NCBI RefSeq assembly: GCF_029626025.1 | Contig: NZ_JARUBF010000001.1 | Span: 3,534,001-3,598,000, forward strand | Reading direction: 5' to 3' | From: Solwaraspora sp. WMMD406 | Lineage (GTDB): Bacteria; Actinomycetota; Actinomycetes; Mycobacteriales; Micromonosporaceae | DNA length: 64,000 nt | Part shown: positions 54,691 through 63,702 of the stretch, piece by piece | How the letters are laid out: each line of letters starts with the position of its first letter | How positions within the stretch are numbered: the first letter of the stretch is position 1 | Notes under the pieces: model-generated | Databases searched by the model: none | Told to the model about the DNA's origin: nothing | What the model saw: the letters and a program-made list of their open reading frames with translations, nothing else | Position numbers and translations under genes: made by a program

Positions 54691-55296
54691 GTGAAAGCGC
54701 AACCGCTGGCCGTCGAGGGCGCCTACGTGTTCACTCCACGGAGCTACCCGGACGAGCGTGGCGTGTTCGTCTCGCATTTCCAGGGATCGGTGTTCCAGGA
54801 GACGGTCGGGTACCCGCTTTTCGCCGTCGCGCAGGTCAGCCACAGCCGTTCCCGACAGGGCGTGGCCCGAGGCATTCATTACACCCGTACGCCACCCGGT
54901 GCCGCCAAGTACGTGCACTGCCCCAACGGTCGGGCGTACGACGTCGTGGTCGATCTGCGGGTCGGCTCCCCGACCTACGGACGGTGGGACGCGGTGGAGC
55001 TGGACCCGCTGACCCATCGCGCTGTCTACCTTCCGCCCGGGGTGGGTCATGCCTTCGTCGCGATGGAAGCCGACACGGTGATGACCTATCTGCTGTCCCG
55101 GGAGTACGACCCGGACAACGAACTGGCGGTGTCGATCGAGGATCCGACGATCGCGTTGGACCTGCCGGCAGCCGTGCCGCCGGTGTTGTCGGCTCGCGAC
55201 CAGCGGGCCCGCACCGTGGCCGAGGCACGGGCCGAGGGCCTGCTTCCCGAGTACGCGACCTGCCGCGCGATCGAGCAGACCTTCCACCTGCGGTGA
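54691..55296 (+). CDS. NDP-4-keto-6-deoxyhexose 5-epimerase (RmlC/EvaD-like)
   Basis: The 201-residue cupin-fold epimerase converts the D- to the L-sugar series. It has FTPRSYPDERGVFVSHFQ, the catalytic His in ARGIHYT, the Asp in VVVDLRVGSPTYGRW and VYLPPGVGHAFVAME. GTG 54691 gives the family start (K-A-x-x-L-x-V-E-G-A); GTG 54667 would add eight residues. It lies in the sugar operon between ketoreductase and 2,3-dehydratase, preceded by its own likely promoter. Confidence 0.9.
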   Translation: MKAQPLAVEGAYVFTPRSYPDERGVFVSHFQGSVFQETVGYPLFAVAQVSHSRSRQGVARGIHYTRTPPGAAKYVHCPNGRAYDVVVDLRVGSPTYGRWDAVELDPLTHRAVYLPPGVGHAFVAMEADTVMTYLLSREYDPDNELAVSIEDPTIALDLPAAVPPVLSARDQRARTVAEARAEGLLPEYATCRAIEQTFHLR

Positions 55297-55351
55297 CCGA
55301 CATGACGCGACGAAGCCTGGTGACCGGCAGGACGCGACGAGGTGAGATGCC

Positions 55352-56800
55352 ATGACCAGCCGGGCCGCTACCACGACCGGGACCAGCCTGGTCGAGTCGA
55401 TGCTCGCGACCAGTGGTCGGTTCGCCCGGATCGGGGACTTCGACCGGTGGCTCGGCGACATGCGCGAGTCGACGTTCATGTCCGTCGAGCAGGTGGCGCT
55501 GGAAGACCTGCGCGGTTGGGGACAGGACCCAGCTACCGGCAACCTGCGGCACGAGACCGGCAAGTTCTTCACGGTCGAGTCCCTCGCGGTCGACTTCCCG
55601 GCCGGCCCGGTGTCCAACTGGAGCCAGCCGATCATCAACCAGCCCGAGATCGGCATCCTCGGCATCCTGGTCAAGCGGATCGACGGCGTACTGCACTGCC
55701 TGATGCAGGCCAAGCGGGAGCCCGGCAACCAGAACGGCATCCAACTCGCGCCGACCGTGCAGGCGACCCGCAGCAACTACACCCGCGTGCACCAGGGTCG
55801 ACCGGTGCCGTACCTCGACTATTTTCTCCACCCGGTCGGCCACCGGGTGATCACCGACGTCCGCCAGTCGGAGCAGGGCGCCTGGTTCTACCAGAAGCGC
55901 AACCGCAACATGGTCGTCGAAGTCAGCGCCGACGTGCCGGTACTCGACGGCTTCTGCTGGTTGACGATGGGACAACTACACGGACTGCTCCGCGTACCCG
56001 ACCTGGTCGGGATGGACGCGCGGACGGTCCTGGCCTGTCTGCCGCTGGGTGGCCCCGGCTGGGGTGCGATCCTGCCCCACGCCGACGAGTTCGGATCCGC
56101 TCTGGCCCACTCCTGTGACCCGGAGAGCGGCTCGCAGCGCTCCCTGACCGACATCCTGAGTTGGGTCACCGGGATGCGCTCCCGGACCGAGATCCAGGCC
56201 CGGCTCGGGCCGCTGGTCGCGGCCGAGGGCTGGCGGCGGACCGACGGCCGGATCTCGCACGAGTCGGGCCGGTTCTTCGACGTGATGGGGGTACGGGTCC
56301 GGGCTGGCGGACGTGAGGTGGGTCAGTGGATGCAGCCGATGATCCAGCCCCGCAGCGACGGGATCATCGCGTTCCTCGTCCGACCGATCGACGGTGTCCT
56401 GCACATGCTGGTCTCCGCCCGCCCCGAGCCCGGCTTCGCCGACGTGATCGAGCTGGCGCCGACCGTACAGTGCCTGCCGGGCAACTACGGGCACCTGCCG
56501 GTCGAGCGGCGGCCGCCGTTCCTGTCCGAGGTGCTGGCGGCGCGGCCGGAGCAGGTCAGGTTCGACGCCGTCCTCTCCGAGGAGGGTGGCCGTTTCTACC
56601 ACGCCCGCAACCGCTACCTGATCGTGGAGACGGACGCGCCGATCCGCCCCGATCGTGACGACTATCGCTGGTTGACCCTGGCGCAGCTCACCGAGCTGCT
56701 CCAGCACAGCTTCTATCTCAACGTCCAGGCCCGTAGCCTGGTCGCCTGCCTGCGGAGCCTGCTCACAGGCTCGCCAGCACGTCCCGAACCGCCTCGATGA
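55352..56800 (+). CDS. NDP-hexose 2,3-dehydratase (EvaA/TylX3-like)
   Basis: It removes the C-2 hydroxyl of the 4-keto-6-deoxy sugar, the first committed step to 2,6-dideoxysugars. The 482-residue protein shows the expected internal duplication: [40 protein letters not shown] and [12 protein letters not shown] in the first half; [31 protein letters not shown] and [12 protein letters not shown] in the second. GAGGTGAG precedes the ATG. The last 38 bases overlap tail to tail with the aminotransferase gene on the other strand. Confidence 0.93.
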   Translation: MTSRAATTTGTSLVESMLATSGRFARIGDFDRWLGDMRESTFMSVEQVALEDLRGWGQDPATGNLRHETGKFFTVESLAVDFPAGPVSNWSQPIINQPEIGILGILVKRIDGVLHCLMQAKREPGNQNGIQLAPTVQATRSNYTRVHQGRPVPYLDYFLHPVGHRVITDVRQSEQGAWFYQKRNRNMVVEVSADVPVLDGFCWLTMGQLHGLLRVPDLVGMDARTVLACLPLGGPGWGAILPHADEFGSALAHSCDPESGSQRSLTDILSWVTGMRSRTEIQARLGPLVAAEGWRRTDGRISHESGRFFDVMGVRVRAGGREVGQWMQPMIQPRSDGIIAFLVRPIDGVLHMLVSARPEPGFADVIELAPTVQCLPGNYGHLPVERRPPFLSEVLAARPEQVRFDAVLSEEGGRFYHARNRYLIVETDAPIRPDRDDYRWLTLAQLTELLQHSFYLNVQARSLVACLRSLLTGSPARPEPPR

Positions 56801-57872
56801 CCTTGTCCTGAAGGCCGGTCGGCAGCGACGGGTACATCGGCAGGGAGAAGATCTCGCCGGCCAGCCGTTCGGTGACCGGCAACTGGCCGGTGCGGTACCC
56901 GAGGTGCGCGAAGCCGGTCATCGTGTGCACCGGCCACGGGTAGCTGACGTTGAGCCGGATGTCGAAGGCCGTCAACCGTTCGATGATGTCGTCCCGCCGG
57001 GGATGGCGGACCACGTACAGGTAGTAGACGTGGTCGTTGCCGTCGGCCACCGCCGGCAGCACCAGGTCGGTGTCGCCGAGGCCGTCGACGTAGCGTTGGG
57101 CCACCATGCGCCGCCGGGCGATGTAGTCGTCGAGCCGACCCAGCTTACGCCGCAGGATCTCGGCCTGGACCTCGTCGAGTCGGCTGTTGTGTCCCGGGGT
57201 CTCGACGACATAGTAGGTCTGCTCCATGCCGTAGTAGCGCAGCCGGCGTAGCGCGCCGTCGGCGCTGTCCGCGTCGGTGATGACGGCTCCGCCGTCGCCG
57301 TACGCCCCGAGCACCTTGGTCGGGTAGAAGGAGAACGCGGCCGCGTCGCCCATGGAACCGGCCACCTGCCCGTGATGGCGGGCGCCGTGCGCCTGCGCAC
57401 AGTCCTCGAGGAGCACCAGACCGTGCTCGGCGGCGAGCCGGCGCAGTGGCGCCATGTCGACGCACTGCCCGTAGAGGTGGACGGGCAGCAGGCAGCGGGT
57501 ACGGGACGTGATGGCGGCCGCCACCTGATCGACGTCCATGAGGTAGGTGTCGGGTGACACGTCGACGAAGACCGGGGTGGCGCCGACCGCGTCGATGGCC
57601 ACCACTGTCGGCGCGGCGGTGTTGGAGACGGTGACGACCTCGTCGCCCGGTCCGACGTTGAGCGCCTGGAGCGCGAGCTTGAGCGCGTTGGTGCCGTTGT
57701 CCACCCCGACGCAATGACCGACGCCGTGGTACGCGGCGAATTCGCGCTCGAAGGAACGGACGCTTTCGCCGAGGACCAGTCGGCCCGAACGGAACACCGT
57801 CTCGACGGCGTCGAGAATGTCGTGCTTCTCGCTCTCGTACTCCGGCAGGTAGTCCCAGACGAGCGTGGCCAT
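56763..57872 (-). CDS. DegT/DnrJ/EryC1 sugar aminotransferase (EvaB-like)
   Basis: This PLP enzyme transaminates a keto sugar nucleotide, most likely at C-3 given the neighbours. The 369-residue protein has [26 protein letters not shown], the PLP Lys in [14 protein letters not shown] and the late SYPWPVH segment. GGAGGA precedes ATG 57872. It is the only sugar gene on the minus strand, and its 3' end overlaps the dehydratase gene. TylB/EvaB-type function is inferred from the full EvaA–E set. Confidence 0.92.
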   Translation of the reverse strand: MATLVWDYLPEYESEKHDILDAVETVFRSGRLVLGESVRSFEREFAAYHGVGHCVGVDNGTNALKLALQALNVGPGDEVVTVSNTAAPTVVAIDAVGATPVFVDVSPDTYLMDVDQVAAAITSRTRCLLPVHLYGQCVDMAPLRRLAAEHGLVLLEDCAQAHGARHHGQVAGSMGDAAAFSFYPTKVLGAYGDGGAVITDADSADGALRRLRYYGMEQTYYVVETPGHNSRLDEVQAEILRRKLGRLDDYIARRRMVAQRYVDGLGDTDLVLPAVADGNDHVYYLYVVRHPRRDDIIERLTAFDIRLNVSYPWPVHTMTGFAHLGYRTGQLPVTERLAGEIFSLPMYPSLPTGLQDKVIEAVRDVLASL

Positions 57873-58013
57873 CGTCGATCCTCCGTCGAGGCGTAGGGGT
57901 TGCCGTATGTGATCGACCTGGATGAACGCGCGGGATCGACCTGATCCGAGCGGCATCGTCGCCGGATCGACTGACAACTCGGGCACCTTACCCCGAGGTG
58001 CGGAGTGCGCAAA

Positions 58014-58047
58014 ACCCCTACTCGATAGGGGTGGGTAGGGGGTATCG
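58014..58047. promoter_or_regulatory. Inverted and repeated TAGGGG words between aminotransferase and glycosyltransferase
   Basis: ACCCCTA (58014-58020) and TAGGGGT (58026-58032) form an inverted repeat. CGATAGGGGT (58023-58032) is the reverse complement of ACCCCTATCG seen at 54486. A second GTAGGGGGTATCG follows at 58035-58047. It lies in the divergent promoter region, so a shared cluster regulator is likely. Confidence 0.55.
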
Positions 58048-58155
58048 GGTCGTCAGTGGGCTGTTTAGCCTGCATCGACCGGGCTCGGCCTGCTGATCGC
58101 CGGTCGGACCTGGGCGGCATGAGGTACGCAGTCGACAGCTTGGGGACACCAGCAA

Positions 58156-59367
58156 ATGTCTGAACACGTGCTTGTCATGAGCCACCCGGATCACGGCCAC
58201 GTCATTCCCAACGTGGCGGTGGTGACCGAGTTGGTGGACCGGGGACATCGGGTCACCTATCTCACCGGTGCGCAGACGGCGTCGATCGCCGAGTCGGCGG
58301 GCGCGACCGTCCTGCGGTACGACTCGCGTTACAAGCGGGCCGACTTCACGAGCGTCGCGAACGATCCCCGCTATCTGTTGAATCTGCTCCTCGACGAGAG
58401 CACCGAAATGCTGCGGACCGCCGACAACGAGCTCGGCGCCGATCGGCCGGACCTGGTCGTGTACGACACCTCGATCCTCTACGCCGGCCGGATCCTGGCC
58501 CGCAAATGGCAGTTGCCGGCGGTCCAGCTGATCCCGATGTTCGCGTCGAACGAGAGCTTCTCCTACCTCAGCGCGATCTACAGCGGTGACGGTGCCCCGG
58601 CCGCCGGTGGGCCGCCGTCGCCTCCGCCGTGGCTGGCCGAGATCATGGGCCGGATCGGGGCGCTGAGCGCGTCACACGGGGTACGCGTCGCACCGCAGGA
58701 GCTGTGGTGGGGAGTGCAGGACCTCAGCTTGGTCAACATCCCCCGGGAGTTCCAGTACGCCGGGGACACCTTCGACGACCGGTTCGTGTTCGTCGGCCCG
58801 TGCGTCGGACGCCGGGACTTCCTCGGTGACTGGAAACCGCCGACGGACGAGCTGCCGGTGGTCCTGATCTCCCTCGGCGCGGTCTTCAACGGACATCCGG
58901 ACTTCTTCCGTACCTGCGTGGAGGCGTTCACCGGGGCACCGTGGCACGCCGTGATGACCGTCGCCGACGGGATCGACCCGGACGAGTTGGGGCCACTGCC
59001 GTCGAACGTCGAGGTCCATCGGTGGGTCCCGCACCTCACCGTTCTGGAGCACGCCAGCGTCGCGGTCACCCACGGCGGCATGGGTACGGTCATGGAGGCG
59101 TTGCTCAGCGGCACGCCGATGGTCGTCGTACCGACCTCCGCCATCGACGCGGTCACCGCTCGTCGCCTCGACGAGCTCGACCTGGGACGCACCCTCGGCC
59201 AACAGGAGTTGACCGCGCGCCGGCTGCTGGAGCTGATCGCGGAGGTGACCGCGAGCCCGGCGATCCAGGACGCGACGCGGCGGATGCGCCAGCACGTCCA
59301 GGCCGCCGGTGGCGCCCGGCGGGCCGCCGACGAACTCGAGAACCACCTGGCTCGGCAGCGGACATGA
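58156..59367 (+). CDS. GT1 glycosyltransferase (macrolide/antibiotic type)
   Basis: It transfers an activated deoxysugar to the natural-product aglycone. The 403-residue GT-B enzyme has the N-terminal acceptor domain (SHPDHGHVIPN at the base-His position) and the C-terminal nucleotide-sugar motif WVPHLTVLEHASVAVTHGGM with a following EALLSGTPMVV. It belongs to the OleD/MGT type. It is probably the transferase for the vancosamine-type sugar made by the neighbours. It overlaps the SARP gene by ATGA. No strong ribosome site precedes ATG 58156. Confidence 0.92.
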   Translation: MSEHVLVMSHPDHGHVIPNVAVVTELVDRGHRVTYLTGAQTASIAESAGATVLRYDSRYKRADFTSVANDPRYLLNLLLDESTEMLRTADNELGADRPDLVVYDTSILYAGRILARKWQLPAVQLIPMFASNESFSYLSAIYSGDGAPAAGGPPSPPPWLAEIMGRIGALSASHGVRVAPQELWWGVQDLSLVNIPREFQYAGDTFDDRFVFVGPCVGRRDFLGDWKPPTDELPVVLISLGAVFNGHPDFFRTCVEAFTGAPWHAVMTVADGIDPDELGPLPSNVEVHRWVPHLTVLEHASVAVTHGGMGTVMEALLSGTPMVVVPTSAIDAVTARRLDELDLGRTLGQQELTARRLLELIAEVTASPAIQDATRRMRQHVQAAGGARRAADELENHLARQRT

Positions 59368-60218
59368 ACTCGCTGCTGGAGCTGCGGATCCTTGGGCCGT
59401 TGACGGTCCGCAAGGGTGACCAGACAATCAAGATCAGTGGCATGCGGGATCAGGCGGTGCTGGCCCGGCTCGCCCTCGACGCCAACCGGGTCGTCAGCGT
59501 CAGCCGGCTGATCGCCGCCGTGTGGGACGGCTCGCCACCGCGCAGCGCCCGGTCCCAGATCGCCATCTGCGTGTCCCGGCTGCGTGCCGCGCTGGGCGAG
59601 CGGATCGGGGCGGGTGAGGCCGACGACCAGGCGATCGTGACGGTCAGTCCGGGTTACCTGTTGCGGGCGGATCCCGAGCGGATCGATCTGCACCGGTTCA
59701 GCGAGTTGGTCGGTCGGGCGCGGGCCAGTGTGGACCGGGAACGGGCGACGCAGCTGCTGGTCCGCGCGTTGGGTCTGTGGCGGGGAACCCCGTTCGAGGG
59801 CATGTACGGGCTGCGGGCCGAGGCGGCGGCGTTGGAGGAGGCCCGCCTCGAAGCGACCCACGCGTACGTCGACCTGGAACTCGAACTCGGCAACCACGAC
59901 CGGGTGATCATGGATCTGATCCCGCTGGTGGCCCAGCATCCGCTGCGGGAACGCTCCCGCGCCCAGCTCATGCTCGCGCAGTATCGGGCCGGGCGGCGGG
60001 CGGAGTCGTTGCGGACCTATCAGGAGGCCCGCCGTCACCTCGTCGAGCAGGTGGGCCTGGAACCCGGCCCGGAACTCAAGTACCTGCACGATCAGATCCT
60101 GCGTGACGCGCCGACGTTGATGTTGCCCGTGCCCGCGCTCCGGTCTGCGGTCGCACGAACGTCCCGGCCCACCGCCGACCCGCCGGTACGCCAGCTGACC
60201 CGCCGGTACGCCAGCTGA
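59364..60218 (+). CDS. SARP-family transcriptional activator
   Basis: The 284-residue pathway-specific activator has an N-terminal winged helix (~1-95: LRILGPLTVRKGDQ, ANRVVSVSRLIAAVWDG) and the BTAD domain (~100-245: LLRADPERIDLHRF, LELGNHDRVIMDLIPLVAQH). SARPs bind direct repeats at 11/22-bp spacing; candidates lie at 54487 and 58023. The last ~12 residues are encoded by a 20-bp tandem repeat, so the natural C terminus may have been altered. Confidence 0.92.
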   Translation: MNSLLELRILGPLTVRKGDQTIKISGMRDQAVLARLALDANRVVSVSRLIAAVWDGSPPRSARSQIAICVSRLRAALGERIGAGEADDQAIVTVSPGYLLRADPERIDLHRFSELVGRARASVDRERATQLLVRALGLWRGTPFEGMYGLRAEAAALEEARLEATHAYVDLELELGNHDRVIMDLIPLVAQHPLRERSRAQLMLAQYRAGRRAESLRTYQEARRHLVEQVGLEPGPELKYLHDQILRDAPTLMLPVPALRSAVARTSRPTADPPVRQLTRRYAS

Positions 60219-60256
60219 CCCGCCGGTACGCCAGCTGACCCGCCGGTACGCCAGCT
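60181..60256. repeat. 20-bp unit, nearly four tandem copies across the SARP stop
   Basis: CGCCGGTACGCCAGCTGACC occurs at 60181, 60201 and 60221, with a 16-base fourth copy at 60241. Because 20 is not a multiple of three, each copy reads in a different frame, and the SARP stop falls in the second copy (60216-60218). Confidence 0.95.
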
Positions 60257-60305
60257 CGGGCGGGCTGCCGCCTCGGGCGGGCTGGTCGGCTCGGCGTCGG
60301 CCGGG

Positions 60306-61934
60306 TCATCGGCCGCTGGTGCCCGTCCGATCCAGGATCCGATCCAGCGCGTTGACCAGGACGGCACTCGACGGTGGGGCGTCCGCGCACCGCCAGGCGA
60401 CGTGTCCGTCCGGGCGGATCAGGACCGCCCCACGAGAGGACAGACCGTACGCACGCGCCCACTCGGGACCGGACAGCGCCGTGGCGCCGTCCGCCGAGAT
60501 CTCCACCGTGGTGATCGCTGTCGCGGCGGCGCCGCCCGCCTCCTTGGCGCTCTGTGCCCACCCGCTGCCGGCCGGCGTCATCAGGGTGAACTCCGGGCCG
60601 ATGAGGTCGAGGGTGGACACCCGCGCGCCGGCCCGGGAGAGCCAGACGTGCGGGGCCCGGTGTCCCGGCCGCGCGGTGGGCACGTAGGTACGGTACGGGT
60701 CGGACGGCTGCGGCGGGTCGGTGCCGTCGGGCAGGACCGCCGGTGATTCGTAGCGGTAGCCCAGGATCATGCCTTCGGCCCGCCGCCGGTCGGCCTGCCG
60801 CTCGCCGGCCTCCCGCATGCCGAGCCGCCCCTCCATCATCTCCACGGTGATCAGGGCGTTGTTGAGACTCTCGTCGACGGTCCACTCCGCGACGGGTCGG
60901 CGTTCCCGGGCGTAGCTGTCGAGCAGGCCGTCGCCGGCCGCGTCGCGCGACACGGCGGCGAGCTTCCAGCCGAGGTTGTGCGCGTCCTGGATGCCGCAGT
61001 TCATCCCGAAGCCGCCTTGCGGCGTGGCGACGTGCGCGGCGTCGCCGGCGAGGAAGATCCGGCCCCGGCGGAACTCGTCGGCCACGATCGCCTGCTGCAG
61101 CCAGGGCATCGTGCCGATGATCTCCACCGGCAGGTCCGGGATGCCGACCGCCGCCCGGACGAAGGCCAGGCAGACGTCCTCGGTGAAGTCGTCGGCGCTC
61201 TGCCCCAGCTCGGGTTCGTAGGCGGTCTGGATGATCCAGCGGCGCTCGTTGTCCACGGCCTCGACCGCGCAGCCGACCTCGCCCCGGACGAAGTAGAGGG
61301 CGCCGAGCCGGTCGTGCAGCAGGTCCCGCAGGTCGACGTCGAACATGATGCTGAGCATGTGGCCCAGCGGCGGCGGTCCGGCGACGCCGATCCCGAGCGA
61401 GGATCGGATGCCGCTGCGGCCGCCGTCGGCGGCGATCGCGTAGCGGGCCCGCGCCAGGCGTCGGCCGTCGGCGGACTCCACCACGGCCTCGACGCCGTCG
61501 GTGACGGTCCGCAGCTCGGTCATGGTCGTCGCGAAGCGGACCTGCGCGGTGCGCTGATCCGTGGCGAGCGCGCGCAGGATGACCTCCAGCCGATCCTGCG
61601 AGCAGATGTAGGTGTAGGTCGGGCTCTGCGGCGCGTCGTCGTGGATGGGCGCGACGGCCCGCCGGAAGTCCGGTGCCGTCAGGGCGGAGCCGACGCCCAG
61701 CGCGAGGCTGTCCGCGCGCGGCAGTCCGGCCCGCTCCACCGCATCCTGAATTCCCCAGGACCGGAAGATTTCCATGGTGCGCGTCGAAACGAGTCGAGCT
61801 TTGGGAAAAATGGAAGTGTCGGCGTGTCTTTCGACGAGAAGAGATGTCACCCCGTGGCGGGACAGTTCGATCGAGGCGGACAGGCCTGCGGGCCCTCCAC
61901 CGACAATGAGAACCTCGACGTCGACCGTCTCCAT
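60306..61934 (-). CDS. FAD-dependent aromatic monooxygenase (PheA/TetX-type)
   Basis: The flavoprotein hydroxylase probably oxidises the aglycone. The 542-residue class A monooxygenase has the FAD motif GGGPAGLSASIELSRHG, the DG motif in AIAADGGRSGIR, and GRIFLAGDAAHVATPQGGFG with MNCGIQDAHNLGWKL. A C-terminal thioredoxin-like domain follows (~400-540). ATG 61934 has GAGAAG nine bases upstream; ATG 61943 abuts that site and is less likely. It is divergent from the ketoreductase operon across a 188-base region. Confidence 0.92.
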   Translation of the reverse strand: METVDVEVLIVGGGPAGLSASIELSRHGVTSLLVERHADTSIFPKARLVSTRTMEIFRSWGIQDAVERAGLPRADSLALGVGSALTAPDFRRAVAPIHDDAPQSPTYTYICSQDRLEVILRALATDQRTAQVRFATTMTELRTVTDGVEAVVESADGRRLARARYAIAADGGRSGIRSSLGIGVAGPPPLGHMLSIMFDVDLRDLLHDRLGALYFVRGEVGCAVEAVDNERRWIIQTAYEPELGQSADDFTEDVCLAFVRAAVGIPDLPVEIIGTMPWLQQAIVADEFRRGRIFLAGDAAHVATPQGGFGMNCGIQDAHNLGWKLAAVSRDAAGDGLLDSYARERRPVAEWTVDESLNNALITVEMMEGRLGMREAGERQADRRRAEGMILGYRYESPAVLPDGTDPPQPSDPYRTYVPTARPGHRAPHVWLSRAGARVSTLDLIGPEFTLMTPAGSGWAQSAKEAGGAAATAITTVEISADGATALSGPEWARAYGLSSRGAVLIRPDGHVAWRCADAPPSSAVLVNALDRILDRTGTSGR

Positions 61935-61992
61935 GTGTCGCATCTTCTCACGAGATCTGAGCCATCGTCAATGCGACGAAATAGCGATGATA

Positions 61993-62020
61993 TTGACGTA
62001 ATATTCGTCGCCGATATCCT
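61993..62020 (+). promoter_or_regulatory. Promoter of the KR–ACP–DH operon, with flanking inverted repeat
   Basis: TTGACG (61993-61998) and TATCCT (62015-62020) are 16 bases apart. GCGACGAA (61973-61980) and TTCGTCGC (62004-62011) form an inverted repeat around the -35 box and may be an operator for both divergent genes. Confidence 0.55.
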
Positions 62021-62122
62021 CAATCTCGTAACAAGGTCGGTTGCGATTCGCAGGACCGTCGGGGGCGGGACTTCGGCCAGGGGTCGCGTTTCATCGTCGG
62101 TCACGACAACGCGGGAGACAGC

Positions 62123-62872
62123 ATGCTCTTCGCCGAGGGATCGGTCGCGCTGGTCACCGGCGGCTCACGCGGCATCGGTCGGGCCGTGGCGCTCGACCTG
62201 GCCAGGGAGGGTGCCCACGTCCTGGTCAACTACTCCCGGTCCGAGCAGGACGCCAAGGAACTGGTCGCCCGGATCAGCCAGGAGGGCGGCAGCGCGGCGG
62301 CCCTGCACGCCGACGTGACCGACGAGTCGAGCGTCCGGGACATGTTCCGTGCCCTGCGGTCCGAACACGGCCGGCTCGACGTCCTGGTCACCAGCGCGGG
62401 CATCACCCGCGACAAGCACCTGGTGGCGATGAGCCTCGGCCAGTTCCAGGAGACCATGGACGTCAACGTGCAGGGCACCTTCCTCAGCTGCCGCGAGGCG
62501 ATGCGGATCATGCAGCACCAACGGCGCGGGGCGATCGTCACGCTCTCCTCGGCGAGCGGACTCGACGGCGGTTTCCCCGGACAGGCCAACTACGTCGCGT
62601 CGAAGGGTGCCATCATCGCGTTCACCAAGGCGCTCGCGTACGAGGCCGCGCCGCACGGGGTACGCGCCAACGTCGTGGCGCCCGGATTCGTCGCCACCGA
62701 CATGACCCGCGTGCTGCCCAGTCAGATCCGCAAGCAGTACGAGTCGCGGATCCGATTGGGCCGGATGGCCCGGCCCGAAGAGATCGCGGGCCTGGTCACG
62801 TTTCTCGCATCGGAAAAGGCGTCGTACGTGACAGGTGAGGTTCTGGTCGCCAACGGCGGCGGTCTCGGCTGA
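62123..62872 (+). CDS. SDR ketoreductase, FabG-like (cluster-specific)
   Basis: The 249-residue reductase for ACP-bound beta-keto intermediates has GGSRGIG, TSAGITRDKH, a Ser in TLSSASG and NYVASKGA, and ends in LVANGGGLG. It differs clearly from the housekeeping FabG at 27539 (which has YAASK and NAG). GGGAGA precedes the ATG. It heads a run of at least four genes (KR, ACP, dehydratase, GcvT-like) with short gaps or overlaps. Confidence 0.9.
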   Translation: MLFAEGSVALVTGGSRGIGRAVALDLAREGAHVLVNYSRSEQDAKELVARISQEGGSAAALHADVTDESSVRDMFRALRSEHGRLDVLVTSAGITRDKHLVAMSLGQFQETMDVNVQGTFLSCREAMRIMQHQRRGAIVTLSSASGLDGGFPGQANYVASKGAIIAFTKALAYEAAPHGVRANVVAPGFVATDMTRVLPSQIRKQYESRIRLGRMARPEEIAGLVTFLASEKASYVTGEVLVANGGGLG

Positions 62873-62906
62873 GGTCATCGGGTACCTGAGAAAATGGAGG
62901 CTATGG

Positions 62907-63203
62907 ATGACTCTGGATGACATCCGGGCGCGCGCGGCCGCACGTCGCGACGCGTGCGCACAGATAAAGAAGATGATCGTCACGCGTCTGGACATTCCGA
63001 TCGACCCCGAGTGGATCACCGACGACCAGCCGCTGTTCGGCCGTGGCCTGGAGCTGGACAGCCTCGACGTCCTCGAGCTCTACGTGGCGATCGAGGCGGA
63101 GTTCGGGGTGGCGCTCTATGACAGCGAGCTGTCGATCTTCGGCTCGGTGTCCCGACTCGCGGAGACGATCAATCCGGATCTGCTGCCCGCCACCGGGTCA
63201 TGA
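62907..63203 (+). CDS. Acyl carrier protein
   Basis: The 98-residue carrier has its phosphopantetheine Ser in GLELDSLDVLEL. A helical N-terminal extension of ~20 residues precedes the usual first helix (QIKKMIVTRLDI). Such carriers occur in stand-alone reducing type II polyketide/fatty acid systems rather than in classic aromatic ones. GGAGG lies six bases before ATG 62907. It overlaps the dehydratase gene by four bases (ATGA). Confidence 0.9.
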   Translation: MTLDDIRARAAARRDACAQIKKMIVTRLDIPIDPEWITDDQPLFGRGLELDSLDVLELYVAIEAEFGVALYDSELSIFGSVSRLAETINPDLLPATGS

Positions 63204-63700
63204 GGGTCCGTACCCGGGCCACGTCCGCCAACGGGCACGCCACCGCCGCGTCGGTGGCGCTGACCAACGACCAGATCCGGACCCTGATCCCGCACCGCTG
63301 GCCGATGTTGCTGCTCGATCGCATCGAGAGCATCGAAGCGGGCGAGCGGGGGGTGGCCATCAAGAACGTCGCCGCGACCGAGCTGTGGTTCCAGGGCCAC
63401 TTCCCGGAGGAAGCGGTCCTGCCCGGCGTCGTGGTGATCGAGGCGATGGCGCAGCTCGCGGGCGCGGTCTTCGCGCTCGCCGGGGCCGGCCGGATCAGTT
63501 ACCTGACCGGGGTGCGGTCCATGCGGTTCCGTCGCCGGATCGTTCCCGGTGACCAGATCGTGCTCTCCGCCGAGCGGACCGCCGGCGCGGGGGGCATTGG
63601 CGAATACCGGGTCGTCGCACGGGTCGACGACCAGGTCGCGGCGGAAGGGTTGATCACCATCACCGACCCCGCCGCAGGAAAACCAGTTGGAGAGGCTTGA
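63200..63700 (+). CDS. FabZ-like 3-hydroxyacyl-ACP dehydratase
   Basis: The 166-residue hotdog dehydratase forms trans double bonds on ACP-bound chains. It has the FabZ pattern: LIPHRWPMLLLDRI, the catalytic His in FQGHFPEEAVLPG, the catalytic Glu in VVIEAMAQLAG and RRRIVPGDQI. An N-terminal ~20-residue polar extension is present. It overlaps the ACP gene by ATGA, and its stop overlaps an ATG of the next gene by one base (TGATG). With the KR it could build polyene or hydroxyacyl chains. Confidence 0.92.
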   Translation: MRVRTRATSANGHATAASVALTNDQIRTLIPHRWPMLLLDRIESIEAGERGVAIKNVAATELWFQGHFPEEAVLPGVVVIEAMAQLAGAVFALAGAGRISYLTGVRSMRFRRRIVPGDQIVLSAERTAGAGGIGEYRVVARVDDQVAAEGLITITDPAAGKPVGEA

Positions 63701-63702
63701 TG

